Shown in pieces: positions 1 through 12,510 of a stretch of 64,000 bases of DNA (positions within the stretch are counted from its first letter, which is position 1; each line of letters starts with the position of its first letter). The notes below the pieces were generated by a model. The model did not search any database, was not told the origin of the DNA, and was given only the letters and a program-made list of their open reading frames with translations. The position numbers were made by a program, and so were the translations under genes. Source of the DNA: Epiperipatus broadwayi (taxonomy: Eukaryota; Onychophora; Udeonychophora; Euonychophora; Peripatidae); NCBI GenBank assembly GCA_028023455.1, contig JAQFVV010006703.1, positions 94,501 through 158,500 on the forward strand, read 5' to 3'.

Positions 1-455
1 TAGGGGTTTGCCAGTGTAAGTCAATTTATTTAATCTATCTGGAGTTCATAATTCTCCATATTACAAGGTCAATAATATATTTTACTTTGCTTAAAATAGA
101 TGATGATGTAGGTAAAAAGATACCCAATCTTCATCATTTTCTATCCTGTAATAAATGTGACAATTAACAATTTTGCAATTGTTTTTATAATTGGATAAAT
201 GCTTGGGATTTGATTAAATTAGTATTACAGAATTGGTATCTATAAATGTTCTATTACCCTTATTTGCATCCTATATGAATACCATATCCTATAACCTAAA
301 CTGAGCTAAGCCATAGAGTAATTAGGGCATAAGAATCTTTTAAATAAGTAAAAAAGGCAATTTACAGTTATAAATTTATTCTATCTTGTATAGAATTGGC
401 ACCTGGGCAGTTAACTATACATAAAGTAATATAGATGAAGAATACAGAGGTTACA
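1..455 (+). mobile_element. 3' end of a 5' LTR (runs off the left edge)
   Basis: This stretch is repeated, with scattered substitutions and small indels, at 8467-8921. Similarity stops exactly at the shared ending AGGTTACA (position 455 here, 8921 there). On the left the repeat continues into unique sequence leading to a gag-like gene. On the right it meets a (TA)n tract. That is the pattern of a 5' LTR joined to the element interior and a 3' LTR joined to host flank. The right copy is preceded by TG at 8465-8466, but the true LTR start is probably 4472, so only the last tenth of the 5' LTR is visible. A simple segmental duplication is the main alternative. Confidence 0.65.
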
Positions 456-2367
456 GGGTAGGTTAAGTGGGGTCCAATGTGGATGGCACAATATATACAT
501 AGAGGCCACAGCTGCCAAGGGTTTAAATGGCTGTCCAATCATGGGGCCTTATTTAATTAAATCTTATATCCTGTAGACTGTTTATTTTTTTGTTGGTTTA
601 ATTGGGTAAATGACGCTATGTGGCAATGTGATTAGTGAATGATAGTGGAGTGGAATGATAGCCAGCATGTTAGAATTGATTGATGATTATTGTAGATAGG
701 AATAAATGGCTGGTCCAATGTTTGGAGCCCAATATATTTAGGCTATAAATGGACATCTAACTGTGGCATGATATATATTGTCATATACCTGAGATGAGAA
801 GTAATACAGTAACTTTAGAATTATTTCATTCCTGTTTAAATATACAGTTATTGAAAAATTGGCTCCACAATGGAATCAAGTTGGTAGTTTTTTTATTCAA
901 GGATTTTTTATGTGAATCTGGAAGATTAATACAAATGTTTGATAAAATGGAACTAGGGATAAATGATACACCAACTGGGGTTCAGAATAAGCCAATTAGG
1001 GCTCAAGGTACACCACATACCTGAGAGATGTGTAGTATATATATTGATGTCAGATGTATAGTTTAAAAAAAAGAGAAGCATTTTTTTGTGTGTATATTTT
1101 TTTTAATATATAGAAATATATTAACCTTATGTTTAGGTGATGATGGTTACTGTTATTGAATTTTTTTTATGATGAGAAATAAATAATCATAAAACAACTT
1201 AGTTTGAATTTAGAATTATATTGATGGTGTTAAATTGTAGAGTAGTAATTTTATCCATATTTGGAAAATTTGTGTTTTAGAAAATCTAGGAATTTGAAGG
1301 CTAGATTGGATATTTGGTTGTTGGAGTTTGGATGGTTCTATTGCAAGTATTGATGATGGATGGGGAAGTTTTGTTATTGTCTTGAGGATGTGATGTAATC
1401 ATGAAACCTGTGACTGATTGATGTCATTTACTGTTCCAACCCAAATTATGATATCCATTGTTAGTTATCAAGAAGCAGTTAACAGTAGTCCTGCCATTAT
1501 TTTGTCTCTAAGACTCCAGAGAGAGAGCAAGGCATAGTTCTTTCTAATATATATGTAATATTTGTCTCTAAGACTCCCAAAGATGAGCAAAACAATATTT
1601 ATAAATAATAGCCCCTAAGAATTGGATGTAAGCAGAGCAGTGCGATAGTGTTTGCAGTAAAATATTATGGGTTGTAGTAGTTTAAAGTGATTAAAATGGG
1701 GCGATCATCTGAATGTTCATGGAACATTATCTGCTTTGAGAGCAGTGATGGAATTCTTCTGTCTATCTCAAAGTTGTGAACTGCTAATCATTCTTTTGGC
1801 TGTTGGTATCTGTTGGATCTTTAGAAGAATGGATGAGTATATAACTTAAATATATAGCTCATTCTTAAATAGCTATTTTGTTTATTCTTATGCAAAGGTT
1901 GGCATCTTCCATATTTAATTAAAAATTGTATGTCTGTTATCATAGTAAATGCATATCATCATTAATTTTATTTTGGTTATAAAATTCTTTTTTTGGGGGG
2001 GTTATAAATGCTGATTATAATATTTGAATGCACCCAACACAGCATAAAGATAAATGAACATGTTTGAATTATTTGTTTTTTATCAGTAATTTGAATTGGT
2101 GTAATTTGAAGTATAACTATAATAAATCATGCAAAATTTAGTTTATAATTCCAGCTATGTTTGGATCGGTGTTATATAATTAAAACTTAATGTCTTCTTG
2201 TCTATGTGGGTGTGGAAAATTGAACATTATATGGAAAAATAAAATTGTGGAAATTTTATGTGGTTTTAAGTAATGATGGTGAATTTGAATTGTTGGTTTG
2301 GTGAAAGTTGGAGCTGGTGAACCTTATTTTTTTGAGTACTATTAATAAATTTTAAAAACTATATATA
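456..2367 (+). other. Leader region of the LTR element
   Basis: About 1.9 kb between the inferred 5' LTR end and the gag-like gene. It contains only a 76-codon open frame (794-1024) with no recognisable family, which I do not call a gene. A primer-binding site should lie just after 455. The nearest candidate starts TGGGGTCC at about 468, 12 nt inside, and I could not match it to a tRNA. Degenerate direct repeats around 1500-1600 (TTTGTCTCTAAGACTC twice) are the only other structure seen. Confidence 0.4.
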
Positions 2368-4119
2368 ATGAAAAATTTTGAGTTGTTTAAAGATGAGGTG
2401 GATTTCAAGAGGATAGTCACTTTGGAGGCAGTCATTGCATCTTGATGTGGATTCAAAAAAAGGGAGTTCAGAAAAACTTTATCTGAGGAAGACACATGGA
2501 AATATCTTTATGTGGAAATAATGGAGTATTTCAAGGAGAGAGAAAAAGAAGAGAACTCAGATATCAGTAGAGGGAACCCAGAAGTTGAATTAAATCAAAC
2601 AAAAAAAAAGATAAAATATTTGTTGATTATGTTAGTGAGGACCCTCAGGTAGTTGTTGTACCAGTTAATCAAAGTAGTATGTCAGTTGGTAGAGAAGTAG
2701 GAGATCAGAAAGAAATTATTGAAGCAATTAATCTAGACCTTAAAGTGGCTAGTACTGAATTAGAAGGAATAGAACAAAATGAACAGTGTGAGAATGAAGA
2801 AGTACAAAATAAAAGACAAAATTATGTAGCAATGAAATCAGATTTTCAAGTTACATTGCAAAAAATAAGGGCAATGAAGGCAGATTGTCAAAAACATATA
2901 AGAGAAATGAAGGAAACAGTGTTAGAAATTCAAGTTTGTAACCAAAAATTAGAGTTGCATCGAAAGAAAATAAATGAGAAAATTAGAGAATCACAAGAGA
3001 TATCTAAAGAACAGTTAGTTATGAGTTTGAAGCATCAAGCATTTGTGGAAGAAATGGAATTAAATGTTCCTAGTCGACCTGAAATAAAGTCAGAAATGTC
3101 AGAGATAAAATTAGAAATGAAATTAGAAACAAAGCAAGAAACAAAGTTAGAAACATCAGAAATGAAGCTAGAAATGCAAGAGAATATTAATGACCAAGTT
3201 ATGAAGATTAATAAAAATATAGGTTTAACCGAGGATGAAATAAATGTATACAAAGAACTTAGAGAAATAGTTAATCAAGACTCAAAATTAGATAGAAATG
3301 AAGATATAGACACGCTTAAAGATTTCAAGAAGAATCTTGAAAAAGAGAAAGAAATTAATAAATCAATGAAGACAGAAATAATCTCTTTAGATATGAAGTA
3401 TCCAGAAATTTTGGACAATGAGTTGTTAAAGGTTACTGATATTACAGGTAATAAATTTAAAAATAAAAATGAAAACATAATTCTGAAATGTGTTCTTGAT
3501 TATTTAGATCATAAGGTGAAGGTGAATGTTTGCAAAAAAATATTTTATGGAGATACTAAACATGTAACATTTAGTGGGGAATATATAATAAAAACTGTTA
3601 GTCATGCTAGAGAAGTCAGTAAGGTGAAAATCAAATGTAAAATTAAGAATACAAAGAAGTTTCATTTAAATTTTCTTAGAAAAGTTATTAATCCAGAAAG
3701 AGATTTGGGAAAAGACAAAGTAAAGCTTAAATGGAAAAGTAAAAAGAAAACCCAAGTAGATTTTATGAGAGAGGTAATTAATCACAATAAACATATGAAG
3801 AAAATTAAAGTAAAATTCAAAGAGATGAGTAGCGAGAAGGTTAAGATAAGTTATCTTAGTAAAGGTATAGATTATATAAGATATTGGGGAAGCAAAAGTC
3901 AAATTTAAAAGAATAAATGAAAAGATAGTTAATTTAATTCTTGGCAGAAAGATTATTGATGAGGAAAAAGAAATTGGAAAGGCTAAGATCAAACTCAAAG
4001 GAGTAAAGAAAGAATTATTTAATATAAATCCTCTTAAGAAAGTGAAGAATAGAGTAAGATATATTAAAAAGAATAGAGTTAAATATAATAAAGTTAAAAT
4101 GACATCTTGTAGAGGTTAA
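2368..4119 (+). pseudogene. Broken gag-like gene: coiled coil plus basic ~30-aa repeats
   Basis: The longest intact piece is 2679-3908 (409 aa). Reading outward adds an N-terminal part from ATG 2368, interrupted by TGA at 2443, which joins the main frame across an A9 run (2601-2609). A C-terminal part in another frame runs on to TAA 4117-4119. The middle (roughly residues 1-240 of the intact piece) is rich in Glu, Lys and Gln with heptad-like spacing, so it is probably coiled coil. It includes a short degenerate run of KLEMKLET-type repeats. The C-terminal half is strongly basic and built from about six imperfect repeats of 28-31 aa, with a FLRKVI-type opening and a KVKLK-type core. I recognise no protease, reverse transcriptase or integrase. 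Position between an LTR end and a polypurine tract suggests a gag or replacement-gag role, with the basic tail taking the place of a zinc-knuckle nucleocapsid. That role is inference. A host coiled-coil gene is less likely, because there is no intron structure and LTR-like sequence lies on both sides. Confidence 0.55.
2601..2613 (+). promoter_or_regulatory. A9-G run: candidate -1 frameshift site or slippage mutation
   Basis: In the frame of ATG 2368 the codons read ACA AAA AAA AAG, ending at 2610, so the heptamer A AAA AAG (2604-2610) is present. A -1 slip at this point puts the ribosome exactly into the open frame of the coiled-coil piece (GAT at 2610, in phase with ATG 2679). Without slippage translation ends at TAG 2650. 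A one-base loss in the A-run of a dying copy explains the same fact more simply, and the upstream TGA at 2443 favours decay. Confidence 0.3.
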
Positions 4120-4390
4120 CTTGTCAGAAGGAAATAGATAAAAAATAGACATACAAGATTTAAAGTAATCTATAATGCTCGCAGTTTGATTCCGTAATCC
4201 TGCAAAACATGATTAATATGAGATATATGTATTGTTCAATATAGAATTTTTTTAATTTCTCGCTTATTTACTGTTGCTAAAATATAATATAAACATGTGT
4301 TTGTAAAAGCCTTAAATGTTTTATGTTTTTTTATGTTTGTTTTGCAAGTATAGTTTTGAACTAACCTTAATGTAAAATTTGATGGGTTAT

Positions 4391-4430
4391 TAATATATAT
4401 ATATATATATATAAATATATATATATATAG
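4391..4430. repeat. (TA)n microsatellite inside the LTR element
   Basis: Two short (TA)n runs lie between the gag-like gene and the polypurine tract. The rest of 4120-4458 shows no gene or other structure. Confidence 0.85.
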
Positions 4431-4458
4431 TTGTTTATCCAATTCATTTTTCTTTCAT

Positions 4459-4471
4459 AAGGAGGGAGGAC
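4459..4471 (+). promoter_or_regulatory. Polypurine tract before the 3' LTR
   Basis: AAGGAGGGAGGA lies directly before C-TGTGACCTT. LTR retrotransposons prime plus-strand DNA synthesis from a purine run of this kind placed immediately upstream of the 3' LTR. Its plus orientation agrees with the gag-like gene. It is the main evidence that the 3' LTR starts at 4472. Confidence 0.6.
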
Positions 4472-7400
4472 TGTGACCTTCCATGTTGGCACCAAGAAGA
4501 AATGTGGAAAGTTCACATTTGTGTTAAGAGTGAGTAAAGATAATTATTTTAGAAAAATGAATTGTGATGTAATTTGCTATTTAAAGTTAAGTTTTAAAAA
4601 ATTAAAACTTTTTAAGTTGGATGTACTGGTTGGTAAAATTTTGATTTTATATGTGCAGGTGTTGTTCATTGGTGCTCTAAATTATTGTTTACTCCAATCC
4701 AAGATTTAGCTTGTATATGGGAATGTATGTTTATTTTTCCATCACCTTACACTTTATCCATCTTTTACACAATTACTTATAATGCCTAGGTTGTAATGGT
4801 AAAATTTACATGCAAGGCAAAACAGATATACTCATATATATATAATTGATTAGAATGACTTTCTTATGTATATTTTATTTATTATTTACTGGTTATGTAT
4901 TGTTTATAATATTACATTTGGAATGTAAAGATTATCTGTGTATTATTGGATAACATTTGTAAATTAATATTTAATATTTAATATTTTTTTCCTTATTATT
5001 TTAATACTCTATTGTTGACATTTTATAACGCAAGCAAATTCTGGCTTGTTGCCAAGTTGATTGATAATAAAAAAGAGGGCATGAGAGTGGTGGACAAGAA
5101 AGAAAAAGTTTTAGAATAAACTACTTAAGGAAAATAATTCTAACATGAAAAAATAAATCCTGAAAGGTCCCAGCTTTAGTTTTTTACCAGCCAATGATTG
5201 GAATTTGCTATACTTAAAATGCTTGAATGCCATGTAAGATTATTAATTATCATTTATTTAATGTATTTGTTATAAATCTATAATACTTGGATTATAGGAA
5301 ACATTATTAAAAATGAAGATGATCAAGAAAAACAATATTCACCACCATTGGAGAATGCTTTTTATAATTTTAGTTTTAAAAAGGCTACTCTTTATACTAC
5401 ACAGAGTAAAATTAAAAAAAATGAATTTATTCAATTTAACTTGTTTTTCTATATAGTAAAGAATTTATTATTCACATGTATAAAAAACAAATAATGAAAT
5501 GCATCAATGAATGTCAGTTAGTAATTGCCTACAGTAACAATATATTGAAATAGAGGAATTGTTAACAATGGGAATAAAAATTATATCAAGTTTAAAATTA
5601 AAAGAATAAAACCATAAAATTTTACTAGAATTGTTTCACCAAATTGGAGATTTTATTTCAGGTGATTAATAAAATAATTCCAGTGCGTGCTAATGTATTT
5701 ATAATGTTTATTACAAGATTTTCAATATTGGAAACTTTCACAGGTATATCAAGTTATGTTTCAACCATTAAGATTAACCTTTTTGTTCATGATTCATTTA
5801 TTATTATCATAACCAGCATATACTTTATTAACATTTCAAACTTCAAATTTTCAAGTTTAATAATTTAACATCTAATGGATAAGTATTATATTGTAACAGG
5901 AGAAAGCTTTAATATTCCTATATACTGACCACAGGGGTGCCACTAGTCTAAAAATCAGGACGACATTTATTTTAAGGGTGGACAGGATATGCTAATCAAA
6001 ATGGGCCGAACTAAACTCAGGGAGAAACAAGATATTTTAAATATTGTTTAGACAGTTGAGAATAAAAGCACAAAGACAAACATCAGCCAAATAAATTTAA
6101 ACAATTTATTAATTTTATTAAAAGTTGGACAATAGAGTAAAGACATCTAGCCACAAATACAAAAGTGGCTTATATAAACATACGCATATTTACCAGAGAG
6201 TGCACATGAGTACGGCAAACCCGAAAAACATAAAACGCCTTGGCAGCAAAATTTACTCACCTAAAAATATAAGAATTGGGCAGATAATAGCTTTCTGCTG
6301 GCAATTCATAAAATTACAAAACAACAAACAAACAAAAAACAAAACTAGCTTCCTGATTGAGAGATATTAAAACCGTTACAATCTTGTAGGAAATCAATGA
6401 AACCAGCATGGACAATAAATCAGTAGCATTCTATCTACTAATGTTATAACACCACAGGACTGCTATGTATAATACTACATTCAAAGTAAACATGGTTGAT
6501 CACACATACAAGACAGCAAAAGATATTTGATTATGATCTTACGTAATCCAGAAAGAAATGACTTCTTTCAGACAACCCAAAGAAGTAACTTGACAAATAG
6601 CCAGCAAAAAGATTTTGTTGTTTGCACAAAAAGTGCAAATGAAACATGCTTAAAGAGTCTTTATTTTACAACTAAGGGCAGGTGAATAAATAAAGATTAC
6701 GAAAACTGCCAATGTGTTTTGTAATAGTTAACGAAATAATCAGGTATATATTAAACATATAAAATACAATCTCCTAATGCACCCCCTGATAAACGAAAAT
6801 TGCAAACAAACTTGGAATCTTAAAACTAAAATTCCAAGACACATTTAAATACTAAAAAAAGCACATACAGATAATAAATAATTAAAAATAATTAATACCA
6901 TTTTAAAACATACTTATCATTAGATTGAGCAGAGATTTAATTAAACGCAGTTTATTTACCCTGGCTAGAATAGGAAAAATTTAGCTTATGGTAAGGCAGA
7001 GTTCTAGTTATTTCATGATGAGTGCACACTTTTGATAATAGTTCATCTTTCAGGTGATTTCTCTTAATGACAAAGGAAAGGATTGATGCAAATTGGGGAT
7101 CCAGCTTAGGTTAGAGTTTTATGGCATCATGAAAGAACAATCTAGAGCCTGAGGCTCATCCTTATTTAAATTAGCAATGCATCTTATTGCTTCCAATACG
7201 TATAGCAGCATTTATTGACATCATGAAGGTGAATTTAAAAAATAAAAAAAATCTCTTAAATGTTCAAACTGCTATCCAAAATAGTGTGACTCTCCTCAGG
7301 CGATAATCCAAGTGTCTATTTTTCTCTGAATCTCCTCTATCTTTTTAAATTGGTGGGCTATCCTTGCCTCACTACATTTCCCATGAAAAATTTTCATTAG

Positions 7401-8921
7401 TCTCTACTTCTATATCTCAGGCAGGTCAAATATTAATTTTCCGCTCAATCTAATTTAAGAATTCCAACCAGGGATATTGAAACAAAAATGACAATACCAT
7501 TAAACCTCCGCTTTTCAGCATTAACTTTAAAATGATTAAAATAAAAGCAACAGAAATATATAATTAGCAATCTTGCCTGTTTTCAATCAAATTGATTAAA
7601 ACAGGTGGAGAAAGTAAATTATTTTAAAATCAATTTTATAAACAAAATAGTGAAAGTAAACTGTTTTAAAATCAATTTTATAAACATGAAAATGATCAAA
7701 ATAAATATAAACGCGTATGTGTTTTAAATAATAATAAAAAATTTTAACATTAGATAAGATTTAACAAACATTAAGTTTTTAATTTTGGCAGTAAAATCCT
7801 TGAAACGAAGATCAATCTGGTTCAATATATTTTTTTTTGGTTTATACTAGAAATGTAATATTTATTTATTTATTTATTTTTAAAACTAATGCAACTGGTT
7901 GTGATTATAATAAGACAATATATTGTCTTATATGATATAGAAATCATTTTATACATAAATGTTTTATTCGAATGTGTGTGCACTGTTATAAATACTAGTA
8001 TTATTATTGTTTCCAAATTATACTTTATTTATTTCAATTGTTTCATAAATAAGTTAATAAATATTATGATTGATAAATGTATTATATTTATAACATTTAA
8101 AGGCACACATATTCGAAAATATAGGTTATAAAGAAATAGTGAAGAAAACTATTATTAAAGTTATTGTTTACAAATAATTATTAAATCTTATAACATATCA
8201 TACTAATATCATATTTCTTTCATTTTTAACAATTTATCTTTCAGTATAAATGAGATAATAGCTTGAGAAATGTATTTTGTCTAAGTAAGAAGAGAGGTAT
8301 TATAGTTACTAGCAAGATGTATAAAATAAGATTTTTCTTTTATTTTGTTTTTTGTTTACAATAAATGTCTTATTAAATTAATATCCCATATGAATTTTTT
8401 TATTATATGCATTTGATTCTCCATTTTCACACACACATATGGTTAACATAATATAGTTATAGAATGTAGGGATTTGCCAATGTAAGTCAATTTATTTAAT
8501 CTGTCTGGAGTTCATAAATCTCCATATTACAAGGTCAATAATATATTTTACTTTGCTTAAAATAGATGATGATGTAGGTAAAAAGATACCCGACCTTCAT
8601 CATTGTCTATCCTGTAATAAATGTGATAATTAACAATTTTGCAATGGTTTTTATAATTGAATAAATGCATGGGATATGATTAAATAAATATTACAGACTT
8701 GGTATCTATAAATGTTCTATTACCTTTATTTGCATCCTATATTAATACCATATTTTATAATCTCAACTGAGTTAAGCCATAGAGTAATTGGGCATAAGAA
8801 TCTTTTAAATAAGTAAAAAAGGCAATTCACAGTTATAAGTTTATTCTATCTTGTATACAATTAGCACCTGGGCAGTTAACTATACATAAAATAATATAGA
8901 TGATATAATGCAAAGGTTACA
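4472..8921 (+). mobile_element. Giant 3' LTR (4.45 kb)
   Basis: The left end reads TGTGACCTT and the right end AAAGGTTACA, giving imperfect terminal inverted repeats of the TG...CA type. The last 455 bp are duplicated at the window start. A poly(A) signal AATAAA sits at 8360-8365, which would put the R/U5 border near 8380. I see no coding sequence inside; scattered open frames of 74-81 codons have no family signature. A slightly GC-richer stretch at 5930-7450 may be another element nested inside. If one is nested, the native LTR is shorter than 4.45 kb. Confidence 0.5.
8360..8365 (+). promoter_or_regulatory. Candidate LTR polyadenylation signal
   Basis: AATAAA followed by a T-rich stretch, about 560 bp before the LTR end. 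The position fits the R/U5 border of an LTR, but this hexamer is common in such AT-rich DNA. Confidence 0.3.
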
Positions 8922-8957
8922 ATATATATATATATATATATATATATTGTAACCTAT

Positions 8958-8990
<33 letters not shown>
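8922..8990. repeat. (TA)n tract between the LTR and PLE family 1
   Basis: A (TA)n run, the short string TTGTAACC, then a second (TA)n run. GGTTACAA before it and TTGTAACC after it form a small palindrome. The tract is the right flank of the LTR element and the left flank of the PLE cluster. Confidence 0.85.
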
Positions 8991-8992
<2 letters not shown>

Positions 8993-10718
8993 ATAATTTA
9001 ACTGAATATTTATAAATACAGTAATTAAATAATTAATGTTTTTATCCATTTGGGAGCACTTTCGATTATCTCAGTAATTTGTGCCAACTAAAGCTTTGAA
9101 ATGCTAACTTTCCCACAATTCCATGATCTTAATGTTTGCTGCTTTCCTGTTAATTAAGTCATGTTTATATTTGTATATTAACATAGCTTCCTTTATTTTT
9201 CTGTTATTTTTTTTCAATTTGCAATATATTTTACATGGTTAAAATTGAAGTCAAAACCACGATTTTTTATGGTTGTAAAAAACAGATGCTGAAATATTAT
9301 TATCCACTATGCAATTTTGGTTCGATTGCTGAACTCGTTTTAATAATAGCAAATGTTCTTTAGTTCTTTTTTCCAATGTACATCTACATTCACCTATATA
9401 TCCACTCCACACTTATATATCCATTTATAATTGACACAATTTTTATTTATAAATGAGATTTTATCTTTAGAGTTATTTATTAATTTGTTTAATGTAGGAG
9501 GTGTGTAAAATGCAATATTACATATTCCTTTATAAATTTTCATTATAAAATTTACTTGATCACTTGAAATATATAAGATTGATATCCATATTTTTTTATT
9601 ATCAGGTGAATCAATATTATTAAAATTTTTATTTTTATATTTTGTATTAAAATCTGTAATAACATTATAACAGTTATAACTGTAGACAACATTTAACAAT
9701 TCATTCGAATATATTTCAATATTTTTGCCTTTATCCAATGAATATTTGCAAAGACAAATATTTCTAAGTAAGAAGGACTTCAAACCTGCCATTTTGTGTG
9801 ATATTGGCACTTTTGATTTATATGGAATATAACCTCTTTTTACTATTGGTTTAATGGTTATACAGTAATTCAGCATGCATTGATTTCTAGTTATTCTAAG
9901 ATGAAGAAACTCAATGCACATTAAATCTTCATCTGCTTTTATCCATCTTAGGTCTTTTATACTATTTAATTCTTTAAACAACTCACTAATTGTATTTGGT
10001 TTACCACATACAAAACATCATCAACATATCAATAATATACAGTAATATTTATTTGATAATATTCTTTTTTCAAAATATTTTCTTCATATGTACAAATTAT
10101 AAAATTACATGTTTGAGCAACAGTAGGTAAACCCATGGGCCATCCATTACACATTTTATAAAAATCTATATTTTTCTTGATAAAATTTAATGTTTCAGTT
10201 ATAAATTTTATTATTTTCATGTTAACATTTTTTAAACTTAATGCATTGGAAATAATTTTGATAGATGCCAATCGATCAATTGATCCATACATTTCATTAA
10301 CATCTAAAGTGCATATAGCATCATTAACATCAATCTTAACATTACAGATTTTATTAACAAAATCAAATGAAGAACATATTGTATATTTACCAAAACCAAG
10401 AATTTCTTGTAGCATTTTCTCAATTAAACAACACGTTTCATATTAAAATGCCCCCTCAAAATCAACCATTAAACAGAAAGGTTCATTTTTTTATGCAGTT
10501 TTATATTTGAAAAAATCCTAGGACACACTGCAGATGAAGGGTAAAATTTATAATAAGTACTATTATCAATTGTTTTATTTTGGCTCTTTTAAAAATGTTA
10601 TTAATAAATTGAATACATAAATTTTCTATATTTACTTTATCAACTTTCATAAAGTTAAGATTCTTCATTTGAGTAATTACTTTGTCTTCACAATCAGATT
10701 TTCATAACAAACACATTT
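8990..10718 (-). mobile_element. PLE family 1, copy 1 (inverted, 5'-truncated, broken)
   Basis: On the minus strand this reads as the RT-EN part of a Penelope-like element in several frames. The pieces are 10415-10029 (128 aa) with the GWPMGLPTVAQ motif, YVDD-V about 10 codons further on, and 9981-9394 (195 aa) leading to the start of the GIY-YIG domain (KNC-x-Y-KW). The reading frame is broken by TGA just before YVDD (around 10029) and by a 1-nt loss just after it. The matching position in copy 2 is CGA. The copy lies head to head with copy 2; the junction is at about 10718/10719. The 3' tail is AT-rich and ends in (TA)n near 8990. Confidence 0.8.
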
Positions 10719-12510
10719 TAAGAATAATTTAATTTGTATAACGGAAGACAAGGGCCTTAGGATGGGTTTGTTATTAAAATCTGATTATGAAGACAAAGTA
10801 ATTACTCAAATGAAGAATCTTATCTTTATGAAAGTTGATAAAGTAAATATAGAAAATTTACATATTCAATTTATTAATAATATTTTTAAAAAAGCCAAAA
10901 ATAAAGTGATTGATAATAGTACCTATTATAAAATCTACCCTTCTGCTGCAGTGTGTCCTACAATTTTTGCAAATATATAACTGCATAAAGAAAATGAGCC
11001 TTTGCATTTATTGGTTGATTTTGGGGGCTGTTTTATTATGAAACATGTTGTTTAATTGAGAAAATGCTACAATAAATTCTTGGTTTTGGTAAATATACAA
11101 TATGTTTTTCATTTGATTTTGTTAATAAAATCTGTAACATTAAGATCGATGTTAATGATGTTATATGCACTCTAGATGTTAGTGAAATGTATGGATCAAT
11201 TGATTGATTGGCATCTATTCAAATTATTTTCAACACATTAAGTTTAAAACATGTTAACATGAAAATAATAGAATTTGTAACTGAAACATTAAATTTTATC
11301 GATAAAAATATTTATGCAGTTTTTAATAAAGACTTTTATAAAATGTGTAATGGATGGTCCTTGGATTTACCTAATGTTGCTCAAATATGTAATTTTATAA
11401 TTTCTACATATGAAGAAAATATGTTTAAAAAGATATATTATCAAAAAAATATTACTGTATATTATCGATATGTTGATGATGTTTTTGTATGTTGTAAACC
11501 AAATACAATTAATGAGTTGTTTAAAAAATAAATGATTTAAAAGGCCTAAGATGGATAAAAACAGATGAAGATTTAATGTGCGTTCAGTTTCTTGATTTTA
11601 AAACAACTAGAAATCAATGCATGCTCGATTACTGTATGACCATTAAATTAATAGTAAAAAGTGGTTATATTCCCTATAAATCAAAAGTGGCAATATCACA
11701 CAAAATGGCAGGTTTGAGGTCCTTCTTATTTTGAAATAATAGACGTTGCAAATATTCATCAGTTAAAAGCAAAAGTATGGAAATATATTCGAATAAATTG
11801 TTAATTGTTGGTTACAGCTGTAATTGTTTATATAATGTTATTACAGATTTTACTACAAAATATAAAAATAAGAATTTTAATAATATTGATTCAGCTGCTA
11901 ATAAAAAATTATGGATACCAATCCCATATATTTCAAGCAATGAAGTAAATTTTATAAGAAAAATTTATAAAGGAATATGTAATATTGCACTTTACACACC
12001 TCCTACATTAAACAATTTAATAAATACCATTAAAATTAAATCCTCATTTATAAATAAAAATTGTGTTATTTATAAATGGAAATGTAGATGTGGCAGTGGA
12101 TATATAGGTGAATGTAGATGTACATTGGAAAAAAGAACTAAAATGAGTTCAGAAATTAAAACAAAATTGCATAGTGGATAATAATATTTTAGCATATGTT
12201 TTTTACAACCATAATAAATCATGTATTTATGGTTTTGACTTCAATTTTAACAGTGTAAAAATATTGCAAATTGAAAAAAATAACAATAAAAGAAAAATAA
12301 ATGAAGCTATGCTAATATACAAATATATACATGACTTAATTAAAAGGCAAGCAGCAAACGTTAAAATCACTGAATTGTAGGAAAGTTATCATTTCAAAGC
12401 TTTAGTTGACACAGATTACTGAGATAATCGAAAGCACTCATAAGTGGATAAAAATTTTAATTATTTAATTACTGTATTTAATACAGACATCGAATAATAT
12501 TATTATTATA
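10719..12510 (+). mobile_element. PLE family 1, copy 2 (5'-truncated, broken)
   Basis: Open pieces in order: 10762-10980, 11208-11531 (RT with YRYVDDVFV, catalytic YVDD intact), 11777-12181 and 12174-12380 (GIY-YIG endonuclease, with YKWKCRCGSGYIGE then RCTLEKRT). Several stops and frameshifts separate them, so no active protein is made. The copy begins at the inversion point with AATAATTTAATTTGTATAA, the same internal point that copy 3 contains at 13203, so copy 2 lacks the N-terminal third. It ends with ACAGACATCGAATAAT and a TA run, and copy 3 follows head to tail. Confidence 0.85.

Noticed and set aside
3035-3998. Minus-strand open frames opposite the gag-like gene
   Set aside because: They are antisense shadows of a Lys/Glu-rich coding strand, giving Ser/Phe/Ile-rich translations.
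12390-12445. CTGAGATAATCGAAAG in PLE 1 tails as a hammerhead ribozyme
   Set aside because: The order CTGA...GAAA is there, but the spacing and the conserved GA after CTGA do not fit the core, and no flanking stems are visible.
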